NCBI GenBank assembly: GCA_020081605.1
Contig: JAHREC010000018.1
Coordinates: forward strand, 992,001 to 1,056,000
DNA length: 64,000 nt
Source of the DNA: Albifimbria verrucaria
Lineage: Eukaryota > Ascomycota > Sordariomycetes > Hypocreales > Stachybotryaceae
Reading direction: 5' to 3'
The notes below the pieces were generated by a model. It saw nothing but the letters and a program-made list of their open reading frames with translations, did not search any database and was not told the DNA's origin. A program made the position numbers and the translations under genes. Shown piece by piece: positions 57,775 to 64,000 of this stretch. Numbering within the stretch: position 1 is the first letter of the stretch; each line of letters starts with the position of its first letter.

Positions 57775-60349
57775 ATGGCTCCCGTCAATGGCTCTGCTAG
57801 GTCTCGTCGCCCGGGACCAGCACACAGCAGGCAGCCTTCCAAGTCTGTGGTCCCTGCCATCCCGCTCCCCACGTGAAGCGTCAAGCTGCCGCCGTCGCCG
57901 CCGCCTCCGCCGCCTCTACCGTTGCCGCTGCCGACACTTCCTCGCCCGACGCGCCTCGCTCCGAGAAGCTTGTTGTTCCAAACGGGGACTCGACCGTCGC
58001 CGGAGACGGAGCACCCGTCGTGGTTTCGGGTAGTGAACAAGTGGCTGAGTCAGGATCTGCAGCACACGCGAAGCCGTCCGCCTCGCCAGATCTTGGTGCT
58101 GCTCCTCGCGACGATGCAGGTACGTGTGGCATCCTGTAGAGAATCTCCTTGATGAGCCGTAAGCTGATGAGTCCGTAGCGACCCTGAATACTGCGGTCAT
58201 CGATAAACCCACCACCGAGGCAGAGGCAAACGGGCTCGCTCGAGGTCCCGGAAGCACCGCCACTGTTACCGCAGAGCCCAAGACATTGGAAACGCAAGCC
58301 CAGCAGTCCGCTCCTGCTGTACCCTCTGAGACACCAATCATCGTCAATGGGGCTAAGACCAAGAGCGAGCTCAAGCAGAAACTTGGTAGGCCGCTGCTCC
58401 TTCCGTCTCATACCCTGCGCCAAGCTGACTGTCCTCTTTCTCTCTTATAGGCGACCATCCCGCACCTGGACTTCCGAGACCTCGTCCGCCGCCCACCGTG
58501 TCACCGACTCGTTACCATATGCCACGACCTTTCCAACCTTCTGGTCGACCCATGAACGCCATGGTAAACGGAGAGATGCATCGCGGACCGAAGCCTGGCC
58601 TGGCCAACGGCCCGCCTCACATGCACCAGGCCCATCCCAGCAACGGCAGTGTCCACTTCGGCGCCTTCCATGGGTCTGCGAGCTCTTCGCCGGCGCCGCC
58701 TCACACAGGCGGCATTGCGCCCCTCCTGGCATGCCCATGCCTGACGGTCGACAGCCTTACATGCCCCTTGCGAACGGATTTCCACCCATGCCGCATTACG
58801 TGAACGAGATGGGACCAGGCGCCAGCTTTGACAACTACGGAAGACCAGCCATGTACCCTCCCATGGATGCGTATCCCCTACCCGGCAACAACTTCGGACC
58901 ATCGACGCCTCACAGCTTTCACGATTCGCAATCCTCGGCCCAGCCAGAGGAGAATGGCATCTACAACCAATACCCGCCTGGAGCTCCCGTAATGGCATGG
59001 GCGCCCCAGTTGAAGAGATGCAGATCCCGAACCACCAGGGAGGATGTTTGGCGCGCCAGACTATCCGCGGATGATGCCAAACCATGGTATGCCCCTCATA
59101 TGATGCCGCAGGCCGACGACGCGGATGGCATGATTGGGTACTTCCAGCAGCAGTTTGGCTCACTAGACCTTGCCGATTGCACCCTTGAGCTTCGGTACCT
59201 GGATGATCGTGCACCCCTGTCCGCATCCCTGGCCACCAGATTCTGCTATGCCGCAGCTCTGAGCTGTTCCGAATGTTGCGGAAGCAGGGGCTTCAGCCAA
59301 GCCCATCCGACCGATCAATGCAGATTATTCTTCTCGAGACTAATGACAGATGGGTCCGCTCGGACTCATTCTACATGGCGGTTCAACGCCTGTATGGGTT
59401 ACCGCTGCTACCCATCCCCCGCCACGCAACAATCCCGAATCTGACGAGGTTATGAGCGCAGGAAATTTCCGCGAAAGATTCGACTTCTCCTTGTCTTACG
59501 CCGCCGCCGGTCACTTGCTCGGATGGGCTCCGATTGTTAGACGGGGCTGTGAGGTGGCCACTCACCTTTGGACTGGCAGACTGTCGAGGGAGCGCTAGAC
59601 TTCGCTTTGGACGAATATCGGGATATGGGATCGCATGAGATCTTCAAGTACGGCGATGGGTCCAGGATTCTGCTGGGTGCAGCTGTCACTTTCATTGTGC
59701 ACAACTTCCCTTACAACTTCAGCCTCAACCCTACGCTTCCAGATCCCGAGGGTTACAAACGCCTGCCAGCTCACCCGGCTCCGCCAGCTTCTGTTCCCGA
59801 ATCCCCGTAACCAACGGCATGCCACCGATTGCGCAAGGCTCTTCCGTTCAGCTCGGCAAGGGACGACGCCCTCAGAAACTGAACGGCATTCGATTCGGCG
59901 ATCTCTCACTCTCTGAGCAGCCCAGAAATGGCAACCCTCCCCAGCCTGGACCCAACCGAGAGCAGCCATTATCACACAGCATTCTCTCCAGGGTGCTCCT
60001 CAACTTGCCATTTACTCAGCTTAAGATGGTACTCGAGTCTGCTGGATCTGGCAACGTTAATGGCTGGGCCAACGCGGAGGCTCGCTACCGTATCATCAAG
60101 GACGCTGTGGCTGAGCGAGAGTCGCGAAGGCTGCGAGCGCTCGATGCTGTTATGGCTGGAATGGTGCCCGATGCGGAGTTGATCTTGAGGCATCTCCGGA
60201 ACCCGGAGCCTCAATTCCTCGATCGTTGGAGCGCATTGGGCTGGCAAGAGGAGATACTACCTTATGGCAACCCTGACGGACCAGCGCTGGGCCGCAAATG
60301 GGTTCCCTTGGCAGATGTCCAGAGGGCCGTGGTGGCCGAATACCCTTGA
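57775..60349 (+). CDS. Conserved fungal protein with BTB/POZ-like domain
   Basis: About 800 residues. It starts MAPVNGSARSRRPGPAHSRQ. The N-terminal half is Ala- then Pro/Met/Gly-rich and disordered, with introns at 58120-58178 and 58386-58450. From about 59130 comes GYFQQQFGSLDLADCTLELR and YLDDRAPPVRIPGHQILLCR, then SSELFRMLRKQG. The acidic-Leu ... H-x-x-L-x-x-x-S-x-x-F order is that of a BTB/POZ fold. Further conserved segments are RSDSFYMAVQRLYGLPLLP, FSLSYAAAGHLLGWAPIVRR, EIFKYGDGSRILLGAAVTFI, SKGRRPQK-type sequence and SILSRVLLNLPFTQLKMVLE. It ends VQRAVVAEYP at 60349. Homologues are conserved in ascomycetes with no function known to me. At least seven frame breaks (near 57858, 58721, 59005, 59045, 59095, 59215 and 59370) lie in C/G runs. 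Confidence 0.8.
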
Positions 60350-62031
60350 GCCTGATGTCAAACATCTCTGAATTGGGATTCAGACAAAAGCTCGCCTTTG
60401 GCGCCTGACATTACAGAGAATGGTCATTGCCGTGGGATCGCCTGGAAAGGCTGATATTTGGTATAAATCCTTAGTTCTTCGCAAGACGTGCGCGACATGT
60501 AGGGCGTGTCCTATGATACGGAGCACGGCTGCGGAGATGTTTGGCCTTGTGAGATGTGGAATCTCAAACAAGGCTTCTGAGGAACGTGGCCATGTGCAAA
60601 TCGGGAGGAGGGGATTTATCGCACTCTGCCATAACCGAAGTGAAGGCATGGTGCAGACGAGAATGAAAGGGCCATTTTTACGCTTGAGCCACCGATGTTT
60701 AAGGATTCAAGTGGTAGCAGGGCATCATCCTTGGACTGCATAACCGATTGTGTACTTAGGGGGCATCATCTATCATTGCCGAGGATGGGAATGGGGATGG
60801 GGATGTGGATGCATGAATATGCTTTGCTGTCATCATGTTGGAGACGATTGCCCGTTGAATAGGGACGGAGAAGTCCAGGGCCTGGGCTTTGATACAGGCT
60901 CACCTTTGCGGTTTGCTCTATTGCTTCAAGCACTTGGACACGTGCAACTACATACTGGGGAAGGGGAGTGTTATGGAGGATACCTTTGACATGAAGCAAG
61001 GAAAGGAAGGAGGAATAGTAAAAGCCCCTTAGTCTTATTAAGGTAGAAACACATGGGTATGCGCCCTAAAGTGCGAGGCAATCTCACGAACCCCGGATTT
61101 GTTGTGCTTGTGAATGGAAAACTGGACCATCTCCACCTGGACGGCTGGTGTGATGCGTTTTGGGGATGTAAGCCGGCAGAGGCGGGAGGTGGGGGAGGAT
61201 AAAAGAGAACAGTGATAAAGAGAGAAGAAAAGAAGAAAACAGGATACAGAAAGGAGGAAAGAAAGAATAAGCAAATGACTGCATTTTTTGGTAAGAGGAA
61301 AATAGGTTTGGTTTAGCGGAATGGGACGTCTAGACAAGCCAAGGCTAGGATGACGATATCACTGTCACTGGATTGATTGTATAGCGCTGATAGCTGCGTT
61401 AACGTTGATGTTGACGTCGGCGTCTGGCTTTGGACAGAGGCAACTGGATTGGGCCAATTGCTGGTGTGGGAACCCCTGCTGGGAGGCCCCACGGTGGTAA
61501 TTTCATGCGTGCTAAAGGTTCCCTGTATTGTGGTACTCGGTCCTGGTCCTGGAGGGCCTGATTGATGCAAGGCAAGATGCCGAGGTCTCTGCTAGCAACC
61601 CCCAGCTTTTTCCCTCTTTCTTGTGATTCTTCCCCGTTTGCAACCTCCGTCCCGCTCTGCACCAGCATAATCGCATAGTTGCAGGCATGTTGCTTGTTCC
61701 CGGGACACGGCCACGACAACAACATCAACAAAAACAATAATTCATAATAACTCGGCCGTTGTTTCCTATACGGGCGCGCGAACCCTTTGCATCAGGGTGT
61801 CCCTTTTTTCTTCCTTCTCGGTTGCTAGCGCTGGCTGATGTTTTGGGGGAATTGAGGGTGGATGGTTTTCTACGAAGCTCGAACACGACCTGCGCCATCC
61901 TGCGGAGCTTGTGAGACGTCAACTAGGATAAAACCCCAGCGCTTGCAGCCATCTCTGCTCAGCTTCTGGATTGATTGCTGCCGAAGAACGACACTTGTTA
62001 CCCGTCGCGCGACGACGACAACGACGACGAC
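60350..62031. other. Intergenic, nothing supported
   Basis: 1.7 kb. GATGGGAATGGGGATGGGGA repeats lie near 60784-60805. The minus-strand frame at 61313-61570 has no recognisable motif. Confidence 0.5.
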
Positions 62032-63869
62032 ATGGCGTCAGCAGAACCTCCCCAAGGGGCCGCCCACGATCCGCGTCTGCCACCGCCGCACCCGTCGACC
62101 CCGTCCTGCGCAACACCCTGCGCTACACTATCTCCGCTCGCGAGTATGCCGTCCTGCACAAGTACATCCTGTCGCGGTCTCGCGTCCTGCGCCGCGCCTC
62201 GCCGATCCCCAGCAGCGTTGAGCGAGCCCTGGTGCCGGCCAAGGGCGGCGACGACTTCAACGCCCGCGCCGTCCGTCATGCCCTGAGGGTCTTTGCCGTC
62301 ACCTGGTTCGGCACCAAGGGCTTCGAGACGGTGGCTAGGAGGATGGGCATGTCTGACAAGGAGTGAGTGATGTCCGTTGGATGGTGTACCTGCGAACCGT
62401 TGATGCTGATTGACATGTCTAGCCCCAATGCAAACATGAAGAAGAAACCCTTCTACAAATCGCCAAACTTCAGACTCTCCTTGTCTCTGTCGACGATCCT
62501 GCTCCTATACCGCCTGCTTTTCCGCTTCCTCACTCGCCTGCGCGTCCACCTCCTCAACCCGCAGGTCGAGCCTTTCCGACGACGCAACCCGCGGACCGCT
62601 GCCACGCTGACGTCGCCCTACGCACCCGCCATCGGTGCCTCGCTCGCCGGTCTCGCCATGGGCATCTACCCGTCCCAGCAGCTGCGCGTAACCCTGGCCA
62701 TCTACGCCATGTTCCGCGCCCTCGAGTTCGGCTGGAACGTCTGCGAGATGGAGGGCATGATCTGGGGCACCGGACCCGGCGGACGGAAGCGTGAGCGACC
62801 TTGGTGGTTCGGCAGCTGGATGCTGCAGCCCTGGCGTTTGGACAGCTTCTGCATGCAGCAGTGTTTGACCGGGATTGTTTCCCAACGGTGAGTTTGCCTC
62901 CCGGAACTCAATATACTCGTCATTCTAATTCTGGAAATAGTCCTTTGGCGATATGGTCTTCAGAAACTCGCCTGTGTACTTACAGCAACGCCCCGACTCG
63001 TGGCCAAAGGGCCTCAAGTGGCCTAGCACCTACCAAATCATTGACAGCCTCGGTGAGATGGCTCGTCTGAACTGGCCGTACGTTCCGTTCCGCTGAATCA
63101 AACAAGACCATAACTGACCTCCAATAGTGCTTACATCTCACCTACTCTATTCCCCAACAAGGAAGAGGTGCTCCCTCCTACTCTCACAGCGCTCTCGCCC
63201 ATCACCTCGCAAGCGCACCCGCTCATCACATCGCTCTCATGCGCCACTCTTCATCCATCCGACCCGTTGTGCTCCCGTACATATCTTACCTTTTGGCTCA
63301 ACTCCTTCCCGCCTACGACCCGCTTCTTCCTCATTCTATACTCCGCTATCACTGTTCTCCCACGTTTCAAGACGCTGTACCACGCACCTCTCTCAACGCT
63401 GCAGGCGATCCTAGCCCGAGCCCTGCGCACTTCGACCTTTGTCACGGGTGCAATCTCTACTATTTGGTCGACCATCTGCTTCTTCCAGACTTACCTGCCG
63501 CGACACCTGCTTGCCACGCAGCGCTTCTACCTTAGTGGTTTCCTGGCGGGTCTGTGGGCGTGGGTCGAGCGACGACACGGTCGTGGCGTATTCCTGTACA
63601 CCGCGCGCGCCAGCGTCGACAGCTTGTGGAAGGTGGGCGTCAAGCGCCGCTGGTGGAGGGCCATGAAGGGCGGCGACGTGTGGTTGTTTGTCGCGGCGCT
63701 GATGGTAACGGGTGTCGTCTACGAGCGCGACGCCAGGGCCATCCGCGAAGGCCAGTGGAGGAAGGGCATGAGCTGGGTCAGGGGCCAGGGCTGGCGGGAC
63801 TGGGCACTAGAGGAGGAAGAGACCGAGGAGGCAGAGGGTAACGAGGCCCAGGACAGGAAGGACCTATAA
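62032..63869 (+). CDS. TMEM135-like multi-pass membrane protein
   Basis: Start at 62032 (MASAEPPQ). A frame break near 62055-62060 leads to DPVLRNTLRYTISAREYAVL, HKYILSRSRVLRRASPIPSS and FAVTWFGTKGFETVARRMGM. Introns fall at 62363-62422, about 62888-62939 and about 63080-63126. Then come SPNFRLSLSLSTILLLYRLL, APAIGASLAGLAMGIYPSQQ, FRALEFGWNV, FRNSPVYLQQRP, and the C-terminal block RTSTFVTGAISTIWSTICFF, RFYLSGFLAGLWAWVERRHG and SVDSLWKVGVKRRWW. It ends with an acidic tail (LEEEETEEAEGNEAQDRKDL). The arrangement is that of fungal TMEM135 / Tmemb_135 proteins, related by helices to Tim17-like membrane folds; animal TMEM135 is linked to peroxisome-mitochondria lipid balance. The function of the fungal protein is not established. 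Another frame break lies near 62827. Confidence 0.85.
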
Positions 63870-64000
63870 AAGACGGCATGGGAGGGGTTGGTTGGGCGTG
63901 TTTGTACTTAGGATACCTTTTGCTGTTTCGCAATGCGCGATGCGGAGTACGTTTTACGACTTCACGATACATTCAGTTAATAATTCACGGCTTCGCAAGC

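Overview
This window is a filamentous ascomycete chromosome segment (Pezizomycotina, most likely Sordariomycetes and probably Hypocreales). Support comes from many short introns of 48-65 nt with GTAnGT / CTAAC / YAG signals, a Zn2Cys6 regulator, a PDR-type ABC transporter, Sam50, Ubc6, DUF2293, a fungal TMEM135-like protein, a VWA/Vint (Hint) protein, a deuterolysin and a tyrosinase. I support 19 protein genes, one tRNA gene and one pseudogene relic. The organism assignment is inferred from gene families, not from a marker gene.

Layout. 0-5 kb: the start of a deuterolysin (minus), a stand-alone protein resembling the deuterolysin N-terminal domain, and a DUF2293 protein. 6.5-13 kb: a large Ser-rich leucine-rich-repeat protein and a coiled-coil protein, in tandem on the plus strand. 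13.4-15.8 kb: a VWA-Vwaint-Vint protein. 15.8-29.5 kb: an AT-richer, accessory-looking stretch with an extended SDR reductase, a C2H2+Zn2Cys6 regulator, an F-box protein, a small Cys-rich secreted protein, a UPF0658-type membrane protein, a secreted tyrosinase and a CorA-like relic. 31.8-37.6 kb: a 34-residue zinc-ribbon peptide, a GNAT acetyltransferase and a long disordered conserved protein. 37.6-45.1 kb: a gene-poor stretch with short tandem repeats and an intron-containing tRNA-Leu(AAG). 45.1-49.9 kb: a full-size PDR/CDR ABC transporter with a long leader. 53-56.2 kb: divergent Sam50 and Ubc6. 57.8-63.9 kb: a BTB-like conserved protein and a TMEM135-like membrane protein.

Reading frames. 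Almost every conserved gene is broken into two to ten frames, yet both sides of each break match the same family. The breaks I could resolve sit in runs of C (or G on the given strand), and nearly all are repaired by one extra base in a run. This looks like systematic homopolymer shortening in the assembly. I therefore annotate these genes as intact loci with frameshifts and not as pseudogenes. Gene coordinates run from proposed start to proposed stop and include introns.

How the genes relate. Most neighbours are unrelated housekeeping or regulatory genes. Plausible functional groupings are the deuterolysin with the M35-N-domain-like protein, the reductase with the adjacent zinc-cluster regulator, and the Sam50/Ubc6 pair sharing one 526-bp promoter region. 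I did not see a canonical secondary-metabolite cluster, a transposon with recognisable transposase, or a CRISPR array.
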